Origin: JACNFS01 sp964582065 | GTDB taxonomy: Bacteria > Chloroflexota > Dehalococcoidia > GIF9 > UBA5629 | Assembly: GCA_964582065.1 (NCBI GenBank) | Contig: CAZOQG010000013.1 | Coordinates: 1 to 24,953 of the forward strand | Reading direction: 5' to 3' | Length of the DNA: 24,953 nt | Made by a program: the position numbers and the translations under genes | Shown: positions 1 to 6,818 of the stretch, piece after piece | Numbering within the stretch: position 1 is the stretch's first letter | How the letters are laid out: each line of letters starts with the position of its first letter | Notes under the pieces: model-generated | What the model was told of the DNA's origin: nothing | What the model saw: the letters and a program-made list of their open reading frames with translations, nothing else | Database searches by the model: none

Positions 1-1
1 T

Positions 2-340
2 GGCGAAGAGCATTATCAGGTTGCTCGCGGAGTACAAAAAGTTCTCCAGCGCTATAAGGACTTACAAGATGTAATCGCAATTCTGGGTATGGAAGAGCTT
101 AGCGAGGAGGACAAGACAACCGTAAACAGGGCACGCCGTATTCAGAGATTCCTTTCCCAGCCGATGTTTGTTGCTGAAGCCTTCACAGGTACTGAGGGCA
201 AATATGTTCCAATTAAAGAGACTGTACGCGGCTTCAAGGAGATTCTCGAAGGCAAACATGACCAGCTTCCTGAATCAGCCTTCTATATGGTAGGCAACAT
301 CGATGAGGCGATAGCCAAAGCCAAGAAGCTTGAGGAATAG
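2..340 (+). CDS. atpD: F1 ATP synthase subunit beta, C-terminal part (5' end outside window)
   Basis: This is the last 112 codons of the catalytic beta subunit of the F1Fo ATP synthase, which makes or hydrolyses ATP on the cytoplasmic face of the membrane. The frame is open from base 2, so the gene begins before the window. The visible part is the family's C-terminal helical domain, with the hallmark stretch EELSEEDKTTVNRARRIQRF followed by FLSQPMFVAEAFTG and the terminal helix ending in AKKLEE. The stop is followed after two bases by atpC, the usual order at the end of an atp operon. Walker motifs lie upstream and cannot be checked. The identification is very secure. Confidence 0.97.
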   Translation, partial: GEEHYQVARGVQKVLQRYKDLQDVIAILGMEELSEEDKTTVNRARRIQRFLSQPMFVAEAFTGTEGKYVPIKETVRGFKEILEGKHDQLPESAFYMVGNIDEAIAKAKKLEE

Positions 341-342
341 TA

Positions 343-768
343 ATGGCAACTCTAAAACTTGAGATTATAACTGCCGAGCGTGAGATTTTCGCCGATGACA
401 TCGATATACTCGTCGCCCCGGGCATCGAGGGAGAGCTAGGTATCTTGCCTCATCACGCTCCTCTAATGACCATGATTCAACCTGGCGAACTACTCGTAAG
501 AAAAAATGGCGAAGAAACATACATGGTCGTTACGGGTGGTTTCCTTGAGGTACGCCCGGATAAGGTCATAGTTCTGGCAGATGCCTGTGAACGTGCCGAG
601 GAGATCGATGTCGCGCGCGCTGAAGAGGCTAAACGCCGCGCTGAAGAAAGTCTCGAAACTCGACCGCCAGACGTGGAGGCTGCTTCGATTGAAGCCGCTC
701 TTCGCCGTTCCCTAACCCGCCTCAAAGTAGCCGAAAGAAGACGTCGCAAAGCCAAGCCAGGTCTGTAG
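343..768 (+). CDS. atpC: F1 ATP synthase subunit epsilon
   Basis: This is the epsilon subunit of the F1 central stalk, 141 residues, about the family norm. The N-terminal beta-sandwich (about 1-85) has the typical VAPGIEGELGILPHHAPL stretch. The C-terminal part (about 88-138) is a charged, Arg/Glu-rich helical hairpin, the element known in other species to inhibit ATP hydrolysis. The ATG lies two bases after the atpD stop, so translation is probably coupled. It looks like the last gene of the operon, because the next genes are on the other strand. No clear terminator is seen in the roughly 90 bases after the stop. Confidence 0.95.
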   Translation: MATLKLEIITAEREIFADDIDILVAPGIEGELGILPHHAPLMTMIQPGELLVRKNGEETYMVVTGGFLEVRPDKVIVLADACERAEEIDVARAEEAKRRAEESLETRPPDVEAASIEAALRRSLTRLKVAERRRRKAKPGL

Positions 769-861
769 TTACAGCTCAGCTATCTAATCAGTCACTGTCC
801 GTATAAAAAGTAGCAACCTACGATAAGGAATTGGGAATCTATTGTGGAGCCAACAGCCCAC

Positions 862-1092
862 TCATACGATTTCAAGTCTAACCCGAACGCCGGCCTTAGT
901 AGCTACTACTCGAAGCAGCGTACGCATTGCCTCAGCAACACGCCCTTGCCTGCCAATCACTCTCCCCTTGTCATCCGCAGCGACTTCTAACTTCACTACC
1001 ACCACCTGGTCATCATCAGCCTCTTCAGTAACCTTTACCTCTTCAGGTGCACTAACAATGGATTTGGCAATATACTCTATTAAGTCCTTCAT
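862..1092 (-). CDS. khpA: KH-domain RNA-binding protein KhpA (YlqC family)
   Basis: This is a 76-residue single KH domain, the usual length for KhpA. The RNA-gripping GxxG loop is seen as GRVIGRQGR at about residues 43-51, and the C-terminal VATKAGVRVRLEIV strand is typical. KhpA binds RNA, in some Firmicutes together with KhpB, and affects cell envelope growth. That role is from the family, not visible here. The ATG overlaps the rpsP stop by one base (TAATG), so the two are translationally coupled, and rpsP-khpA is a widespread gene pair in bacteria. Confidence 0.93.
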   Translation of the reverse strand: MKDLIEYIAKSIVSAPEEVKVTEEADDDQVVVVKLEVAADDKGRVIGRQGRVAEAMRTLLRVVATKAGVRVRLEIV

Positions 1093-1731
1093 TACGATGT
1101 CTCCTCAGCGGCTGATTCGGTCTCGGTCTCGGCCTTGGCTTCAGTCTCGGCCCTGGCTTCGGTCTCGGCCTTGGCTTCAGTCTCGGCCCTGGCTTCGGTC
1201 TCGGCCCTGGCTTCGGTCTCGGCCTTGNNNNNNNNNNNNNNNNNNNNNNNNNNNNNNNNNNNNNNNNNNNNNNNNNNNNNNNNNNNNNNNNNNNNNNNNN
1301 NNNNNNNNNNNNNNNNNNNNNNNNNNNGCTTCAGTCTCAGCCTTGGCTTCAGTCTCAGCCTTGGCTTCAGTCTCAGCCTTGGCTTCAGTCTCAGCCTTGG
1401 TCTCGGTCTTGACCTTAGCCTTGGTTTTGGTTCTGCTTGTGGTTTTCGGGCTTGCTGACTCTGACCTTTTTACAAAACTCGGTTCGGCTTTTTCTATAAT
1501 CCCTGACTTAGAGAGCAGCCTAGCTACAGTATCTGTTGGCTGGGCACCATGCCCGAGCCATTTCTTCGCCCTCTCCTCATCTATAGAAAAGGTCTCCGGG
1601 TCAGTTAGTGGATTGTAATGCCCAATAACCTCGATAAAAGCACCATCACGTGGCGACCGGGCATCAGCTACTACCACTCGGTACATCGGTCTATTCTTGG
1701 CACCCACCCGCCTTAACCTTATCTTTACCAT
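1092..1731 (-). CDS. rpsP: 30S ribosomal protein S16 with a long repeat tail (contains assembly gap)
   Basis: The first 80 or so residues are a normal S16, a small-subunit protein needed for 16S assembly (MVKIRLRRVGAKNRPMYRVV, then ARSPRDGAFIEVIGHYNP). Most S16 proteins end near residue 80-90. This one continues into a basic linker and then a six-residue repeat of Glu, Thr, Glu, Ala, Lys/Arg, Ala encoded by 18-base units. The array runs into 100 unknown bases. Beyond the gap it resumes in a different apparent frame and ends with a Thr-Glu-Ser-Ala-Ala-Glu-Glu-Thr-Ser tail and a TAA that overlaps the khpA start. The known bases sum to 540, a multiple of three, so the true gap length should be a multiple of three, not 100. 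The RBS (AAGGCGGT) supports the ATG. Confidence 0.9.
1127..1399 (-). repeat. 18-bp tandem repeat array within rpsP, split by the gap
   Basis: Units of 18 bp encode the alternating Glu/Thr/Ala/Lys tail of S16. The four units next to the S16 body (about 1328-1399) are nearly identical. The units on the far side (about 1127-1227) vary, with AAG or AGG (Lys or Arg) and ACC or ACT at fixed positions. The array is unresolved in the middle, which is the expected result of short-read assembly over a tandem repeat. Confidence 0.9.
1228..1327. other. Assembly gap (100 N placeholder)
   Basis: Exactly 100 unknown bases lie inside the rpsP tandem repeat. The round number and the frame clash across it suggest a scaffolding placeholder, so the real number of repeat units is unknown. 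Confidence 0.98.
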
Positions 1732-1775
1732 AATCTACCGCCTTGGTTAAATCCCCTTTGTATATTCTATTGGAT

Positions 1776-1804
1776 ATTATGCATCAAGTCACTACCCCTG
1801 TCAA
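1776..1804 (-). promoter_or_regulatory. Sigma-70-type promoter of rpsP-khpA
   Basis: On the minus strand a perfect -35 TTGACA (1799-1804) is separated by 17 bases from CATAAT (1776-1781). Transcription would start near 1769, leaving a leader of about 38 bases before the rpsP ATG at 1731. No ribosomal-protein operator is recognised in that leader. Confidence 0.75.
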
Positions 1805-1865
1805 TAGACAGTCTCTTAGCTGGCCCTAATCCGCATCTGTGTGGTGGCGCAATTCAACATATTGG

Positions 1866-2711
1866 TTAGGATATGGTCACCGTACTGGCATGCTCCTGTT
1901 TCCAGACGGCGGAAAAATAGTGCCGAGCCCACTCATTTGCCAGCTTTCGATTGCCACAAAACACAATGCGAAGCCTGGGGTGTAAAGAGTATATCTCTGC
2001 GATGACTCGAGCACAAAAGCCAGCCGTGTAATACTGAACCTTCTTGGGATTCAAGAAGTCGGAGTATAAGGCCTCAATCACGAGACCATGGTTCTCATGA
2101 GTAGTAAGCTCTGCCAATCGCTGATGAAGCACCGGCATGATGCCAAAGTCAGCAAGAAGATTATCAAAAGTCTTCCGCTCTATTATAGCCAAGACCCGGT
2201 CTCCATCCATCAGAGCATAATCACCGACCGAAAGTGGTTTACGTTCGACGTGGGCGCCGGGGAAACGCCATGGGTAACGCTCATCGCTGGCAACGCGAAC
2301 AGTCATATTGGCCACAATCGGACGCTTGGTCAATTTAGCTGACGGTCTATGTTGCTCGACGGACCTCTGAGTCAGCCAAAAAATCTGCTCATAGGTTTCA
2401 CTGGACTTACGCTTGTAGGACTTGGTCAAAAATAGAAAATCGCACCGTTTGTATCGTTTCCGCTCCAGAACAATTGACACACGGCGACCACGCTCATGGA
2501 AGACAATAATCGGGACCCGTTCGACTTCCTCAAGTACTTCACCTGCCACCGGTGGTTCTTCCTCTCGGAGACAAAAGATATTTCTGCCTGCCGCAGGCCA
2601 GCGGTCTTGGGTTCGAAGAACAAGCCACAGGTTTTCACCCTTGATAATCTGTAGGCGGTAAGGGAAGTGATCGCTAACACACCGCTCAAGGATCCAGGTT
2701 CCTTGTGTCAT
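1866..2711 (-). CDS. ERCC4/XPF-family nuclease domain protein
   Basis: This 281-residue protein has a C-terminal ERCC4 (XPF/Mus81-type) nuclease core. The core shows Asp143-Glu144-Arg followed by PWRF, then SVGDY (Asp164), then AIIERKTFDNLL (Glu178, Arg179, Lys180). ERCC4 nucleases cut branched or flap DNA using a metal bound by these acidic residues. The N-terminal 135 residues are basic and match no domain I recognise. The usual last Asp of the ERKxxxD signature is Asn184 here, though Asp183 is next to it. No helicase part or HhH pair is present, unlike eukaryotic XPF. The start has an AGGTGA sequence six bases upstream. It sits next to endonuclease V on the opposite strand, suggesting a DNA repair neighbourhood but not an operon. 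Confidence 0.8.
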   Translation of the reverse strand: MTQGTWILERCVSDHFPYRLQIIKGENLWLVLRTQDRWPAAGRNIFCLREEEPPVAGEVLEEVERVPIIVFHERGRRVSIVLERKRYKRCDFLFLTKSYKRKSSETYEQIFWLTQRSVEQHRPSAKLTKRPIVANMTVRVASDERYPWRFPGAHVERKPLSVGDYALMDGDRVLAIIERKTFDNLLADFGIMPVLHQRLAELTTHENHGLVIEALYSDFLNPKKVQYYTAGFCARVIAEIYSLHPRLRIVFCGNRKLANEWARHYFSAVWKQEHASTVTIS

Positions 2712-2877
2712 CTACAGTCACCTAATCGTCAAGGCACAGCGGCAGACACTCACCTTACCTGCTTTGGAGCAAAACGTCAACCTGTAAGCCGCCACATTAA
2801 AACAACAACGTACTTCAATGCCTGAAGACCGACAAAGAAGGCCTGACAATCAACACCGCTTCGAAAACCGATGAATG

Positions 2878-2906
2878 TTGCCACCGAGCAACATAGCCAG
2901 TATAAT
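2878..2906 (+). promoter_or_regulatory. Promoter of endonuclease V gene, placed for a leaderless mRNA
   Basis: TTGCCA (2878-2883), a 17-base spacer, then a consensus TATAAT (2901-2906). Only eight bases separate the -10 box from the GTG start at 2915, so the transcript should begin at or within two or three bases of the start codon. No Shine-Dalgarno sequence is present, which fits leaderless translation. Confidence 0.7.
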
Positions 2907-2914
2907 CAAAAGGC

Positions 2915-3619
2915 GTGAAAGTACAACAATTACATGGTTGGCAAATAACTATCGCCGAAGCCCAAGAAATGCAACGGAAGCTGGCAAGCCAAGTATCGCA
3001 GAAAAACGAGGTCACTAACGCTCGTTTTATTGCCGGTCTTGATATATCAGCACCAAATTCCACAGGGCTGGCTCGCGCGGCAGCAGTTGTCCTCAGTTAC
3101 CCTGAACTCGAAATCACCGAGGTCAAGATCGCCGAGGATAAACTCAATCTTCCTTACATACCTGGCCTCTTATCTTTCAGAGAAGCTCCCTTGGTACTAG
3201 CTGCTTGCCAAAAACTATCTACCAACCCTGACCTTATTCTAGTAGACGGCCAAGGAATTGCTCACCCCAGACGCTTTGGACTCGCCTCACATCTAGGTCT
3301 GCTGCTTGATACACCTACTATAGGCTGCGCCAAATCCCGCCTGTGCGGCAGGCACGAACCGCCAACTGTTGAAGCTGGCGCTTATGCCGAGCTTGTCGAC
3401 AGTGATGAGATTATCGGGGTTGCTCTCAGGACCAAAGATGATGTAAATCCCATTTATGTCTCCATCGGTCACAAAATCGACCTGCCCGCAGCCATAGGTT
3501 GGGTATTGGCATGTTGCCGCGGTTATCGGCTTCCTGAGCCTTGTCGATTAGCCCACCTTGCCGCCGGCGGTAGCTCGATAACCCCACATCATAGTTACAA
3601 ACAAAGATTCTTCACCTAG
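2915..3619 (+). CDS. nfi: Endonuclease V (deoxyinosine 3' endonuclease)
   Basis: This 234-residue protein nicks DNA one nucleotide 3' of deoxyinosine, starting repair of deaminated adenine. The family signatures are clear: GLDIS with Asp43, YIPGLLSFRE with Glu90, and LVDGQGIAHPRRFGLASHLG with Asp111, which give the metal-binding acids at the same spacing as in well-studied homologues. The later CAKSRLCG and GGSSITPHH stretches also fit. The start is a GTG without an RBS, chosen because a strong -10 box lies eight bases upstream and the N-terminus aligns with the family. It is transcribed away from the ERCC4 gene. Confidence 0.95.
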   Translation: MKVQQLHGWQITIAEAQEMQRKLASQVSQKNEVTNARFIAGLDISAPNSTGLARAAAVVLSYPELEITEVKIAEDKLNLPYIPGLLSFREAPLVLAACQKLSTNPDLILVDGQGIAHPRRFGLASHLGLLLDTPTIGCAKSRLCGRHEPPTVEAGAYAELVDSDEIIGVALRTKDDVNPIYVSIGHKIDLPAAIGWVLACCRGYRLPEPCRLAHLAAGGSSITPHHSYKQRFFT

Positions 3620-3659
3620 TTCTTGACCCAGGTAAGCAACACACAAAACAGGAGTTAGC

Positions 3660-4764
3660 ATGCAAGAGGAAAAAGACAAACTAGAAACCCTGCACCGGCG
3701 AATCTCAGACATAATGGTGCATCTTTGACATCGCTGGGAAAGAAAAGGAAATCGCCAGATTGGAGGCTGAAACCACTCGTCCCGCTTTCTGGCTTGATTC
3801 AGTCAGGGCGCAATCAACTATGCGGCAATTAAGTGCCGCCAAAGAGGTGGTCCAGACTTGGCGCCAGTTAGAGATAAAGATCACCGAACTTCGTGATGTG
3901 GCAATTTTGGCCATTGAAGAAAACGACCAGTCCCTTCAAGAAGAGATCCAACGTGAGACAGGCAAGGTAGCATCCCAACTCGATGGGTTAGAAATTCGAT
4001 TAATCCTCAGTGATGAATACGACGCCAGAGATGCCATCCTAGCTCTCCACGCCGGTGCTGGTGGGACCGAGTCCCAGGATTGGGCAGAAATACTGTTGAG
4101 GATGTACCTACGATGGGCGGAGCGGCATGAGCATCAAGCCGAAATATTGGACACCTCGCCAGGTGAGGAAGCTGGCATTAAGAGTGCCACCATGGAGATT
4201 AAGGGTGATTACGCTTATGGCTATCTAAAATCAGAGTATGGAGTCCACCGTCTGGTTCGTTTGTCCCCATTCAATGCTGACCACGCCCGGCATACTTCCT
4301 TTGTTCTGGTTGAAGTCCTTCCTGAAGCCAAAGAGGAAACAGACATCCAGATAAGTCCTGATGATTTGAAAATCGATACCTTCAGGTCAAGTGGGCCGGG
4401 TGGACAGCATATGCAGAAAACAAGCAGTGCTGTTAGAATAACTCATCTTCCCACCGGCTTGACAGTCAGCTGCCAAAGCCAACGCTCTCAGTTTCAGAAC
4501 AAAGAGAGCGCCATGAAAGTGCTTTACGCCCGTCTTTTTCAACTGGAGCGCGCTAAGAGAGAGACGGAAAAAGCCAAGCTCAAAGGCAAACGAATTGACG
4601 CCGGCTGGGGTAGCCAGATTCGAAGCTATGTCCTCCACCCTTACAGAATGGTTAAAGACCACCGCACTAATCATGAAACCAGCGATACCGCTGCCGTCCT
4701 GGATGGAGAACTGGACGAGTTTATTACCGCATATCTGCGGTCCAAAGTGGGCGAGGAAAAATGA
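3660..4764 (+). CDS. prfB: Peptide chain release factor 2, with programmed +1 frameshift
   Basis: RF2 ends translation at UGA and UAA. The gene starts at ATG 3660 with a CAGGAG site upstream, runs 22 codons in frame 0 to CTT TGA (3723-3728), and continues in the +1 frame from GAC at 3727 to the TGA at 4762-4764. The product is 367 residues, close to the E. coli length of 365. The tripeptide SPF that reads the stop codon is at about residues 202-204, and the catalytic GGQ is at about 247-249 within SSGPGGQHMQ. The N-terminal part lies upstream of the shift, so reading only the second frame would truncate the protein. The stop overlaps the next gene's start (ATGA). Confidence 0.96.
3714..3729 (+). 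promoter_or_regulatory. prfB autoregulatory +1 frameshift site (CTT TGA C)
   Basis: The slippery CTT at 3723-3725 is followed by the in-frame stop TGA at 3726-3728 and a C, the classic RF2 site. When RF2 is scarce the ribosome slips +1 and makes more of it. The upstream stimulator is only TGGTG, which can pair with part of the anti-Shine-Dalgarno sequence, instead of the usual AGGGGG. Confidence 0.92.
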
Positions 4765-5975
4765 TTAGACGGTTCCTTCCGATAGTTCTCATTGCCGTTC
4801 TATTCCTTACTCCAACCGTCGCCGATGCGCAGGAGGAAATCTCATTACTTGATAGCACTGCTCAAATCTTTTTTCCTTCTGCCCTAGTCTTCAATATCAA
4901 TGTTGAAAGCACGAGTGATATCACCAAGGTTCGCCTCCACTATCAGGTTGATAAGATGAACTATGCCCAGGTTGTTAGCGAATCCTGGCCCGCTTTCACT
5001 CCAGCACCCGAGGTGAAAACACAGTGGATATGGGATATGAGAAGAGTCAGCTTACCATCTGGAGCAACAGTCCACTACTGGTGGACAATTGAAGATGAGA
5101 CTGGAAATAGGCTAGTAACTAGTGTTGATACGGTACGCTTTGAGGACCTCCGGTATTCGTGGCAAAGCTTGACTGCAGGACAGCTAAACCTGTTCTGGTA
5201 TGAAGGTAATCACTCTTTTGCCGAGGAGCTAATGGCTGCTTCTCAACAGGCGCTGGAAAGGCTAGCCAAAGATACTGGTGTTCATCTTGAAAACCCGGTC
5301 GACATCTATATCTATGCTAATAGTACAGACCTGCGAGGGGCAATGATTTTCCCGCGAGAATGGACAGGCGGTGTTGCTTTCACTGAATACGGAATTATCG
5401 CCATCGGTGTTTCCGAGAAACAATTGGATTGGGGAAAAAGAGCTTTAGCTCATGAGCTGGGTCACTTAGTAACTCACCAGATAACCTTTAGCCCCTACGG
5501 AGCTATTCTACCCATCTGGTTGGATGAAGGGTTAGCCATGCACGCCGAGGGCGAGCCCGACCCCTATCTTGAGTCATGGCTTGAAAAGGCAATCTCCGAG
5601 CAAAGACTCATCTCAGTACGCAGCTTGTCCAGCCCGTTTTCAGCTAAACCGGAAGAAGCATATATCTCTTATGCTCAAAGCCAGAGTCTGGTTGAATTCC
5701 TTATCCAGGACCACGGCAAAGACAAAATACTCCGTCTCCTAACCCTATTAAAGGAAGGAAACACCTGCGATGAAGCCCTAAGTGAAGTCTACGGCTTCGA
5801 CCAAGATGGGCTTGATGAATTATGGCGAGAATATATAAACAGTCAAACGCTATCCCAATCTGGACTCGGCTGCGCTCCTGTGTGGGAAATTGGCCAGGGC
5901 AAGGTTTTCGAGGAAGAAGTGCTGCGCAAACTAGTAGCCTCAAAGGCATTAACTATACCACTAGGGGTCCCTTAA
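4761..5975 (+). CDS. Exported zinc metallopeptidase, gluzincin (peptidase MA-like)
   Basis: This 404-residue protein has a signal peptide (about 1-23, hydrophobic core then VADAQ), so it acts outside the membrane. Residues about 30-130 form a beta-rich, Trp-rich domain with no motif I recognise. The peptidase domain has HELGH at 231-235, giving two zinc-binding His and the catalytic Glu. WLDEGLA follows at 253-259, where Glu256 is the likely third zinc ligand. That arrangement is typical of the MA-like gluzincins found next to TPR proteins in many bacteria. The substrate is unknown. The ATG overlaps the prfB stop by four bases and its own stop abuts radC, so the three are probably cotranscribed. 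Confidence 0.85.
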   Translation: MIRRFLPIVLIAVLFLTPTVADAQEEISLLDSTAQIFFPSALVFNINVESTSDITKVRLHYQVDKMNYAQVVSESWPAFTPAPEVKTQWIWDMRRVSLPSGATVHYWWTIEDETGNRLVTSVDTVRFEDLRYSWQSLTAGQLNLFWYEGNHSFAEELMAASQQALERLAKDTGVHLENPVDIYIYANSTDLRGAMIFPREWTGGVAFTEYGIIAIGVSEKQLDWGKRALAHELGHLVTHQITFSPYGAILPIWLDEGLAMHAEGEPDPYLESWLEKAISEQRLISVRSLSSPFSAKPEEAYISYAQSQSLVEFLIQDHGKDKILRLLTLLKEGNTCDEALSEVYGFDQDGLDELWREYINSQTLSQSGLGCAPVWEIGQGKVFEEEVLRKLVASKALTIPLGVP

Positions 5976-6665
5976 TTGAAAAAATCCTTCACCGTTCACG
6001 ACCTACCGCTTTCCGAACGGCCTCGAGAGAGGCTTCTAAAGCTTGGCGCTGAAGCCCTCTCCGCCCAAGAAGTCTTGGCATTAATCTTAGGACGAGGGAT
6101 TAAGGACGAATCAGTAACGGTCATCGCTCAGAAGCTCCTGAGCAGATTTGGCAATCTCAAGAACATTTCCACTGCCTCTGTGGAAGAGTTGACCGAACTC
6201 AAAGGCCTCGGCCCAGCCAAAGCCGCTCAGATTAAAGCCGCCTTTGAACTCAGTAAACGGCTAGAAGACTCCTTCAACGAAGGGCACAAAACCACGGTCA
6301 AATCTCCCGAGGATGCAATTAAATCAGTCAGAAGTCAATTAAAGGGCAAGAAAAAAGAGCACTTCCTGATACTCTCTCTGGACACCAGAAATCACCTGAT
6401 AAGCGTCACCCCAATCTCCATCGGAAGTCTCGATACCAGCATCGTCCATCCCCGAGAAGTATTCAAGGAAGCCGTCTCTTCCGGGGCCGCCTCAGTCATC
6501 CTTGCCCACAACCATCCTTCCGGTGACCCTACACCTTCTGAAGACGACATCAAACTAACCAAGCGCCTTATCGAGGCTGGTGAAATCATGGGCATCGAAG
6601 TCCTCGACCATATTATTGTCTGCGATAAAGAGTATTTAAGCATGAAAGGCCAAAATCTGTTTTAG
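5976..6665 (+). CDS. radC: RadC family JAB/MPN-type protein
   Basis: This 229-residue protein has the standard RadC layout. An N-terminal helix-hairpin-helix part (about 1-100, with LTELKGLGPAKAAQIKAAF) is followed by a JAB/MPN metalloprotease-like domain. The metal-binding signature is seen at HNHPSGDPTPSEDD: His178, His180 and Asp191. The name comes from an E. coli mutation later assigned to recG. The true function is unsettled, although the fold suggests a metal-dependent hydrolase. The start is a TTG placed directly after the upstream TAA, so translation probably restarts there. The MKKSFTVHDLPLSERPRERL N-terminus matches the family, which supports this start. Confidence 0.9.
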   Translation: MKKSFTVHDLPLSERPRERLLKLGAEALSAQEVLALILGRGIKDESVTVIAQKLLSRFGNLKNISTASVEELTELKGLGPAKAAQIKAAFELSKRLEDSFNEGHKTTVKSPEDAIKSVRSQLKGKKKEHFLILSLDTRNHLISVTPISIGSLDTSIVHPREVFKEAVSSGAASVILAHNHPSGDPTPSEDDIKLTKRLIEAGEIMGIEVLDHIIVCDKEYLSMKGQNLF

Positions 6666-6688
6666 GAGGTCGCTCACTAACGGCAAAT

Positions 6689-6775
6689 TGTCACTCTGAG
6701 CCCTTCGCTCGCTGTCATTCTGAGGAAGCAGAGCGACCGAAGAATCTCGCCCAGGACAGGCTCCGCGAAGAATCT
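6689..6775. repeat. Dispersed intergenic repeat (TGTCATTCTGAG / CGAAGAATCT type)
   Basis: The gap between radC and the lipoprotein gene holds two copies of TGTCAYTCTGAG (6689 and 6713) and two of CGAAGAATCT (6738 and 6766). Sequences of this type are widespread intergenic repeats in many bacterial genomes. No promoter was recognised within it. Its role is unknown. Confidence 0.6.
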
Positions 6776-6818
6776 ATAGCAGATTGTTGAACAGTGTCGT
6801 TTTAAGGCTGAAAGACCA

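Noticed and set aside
1127..1399. CRISPR-like array
   Set aside because: The units are directly joined 18-bp coding repeats without spacers.
842..1618. Long plus-strand open frame across the gap, opposite rpsP and khpA
   Set aside because: It is antisense to two secure genes. Its length comes from the repeat array and unknown bases, and its protein is a low-complexity Ser/Arg/Pro sequence.
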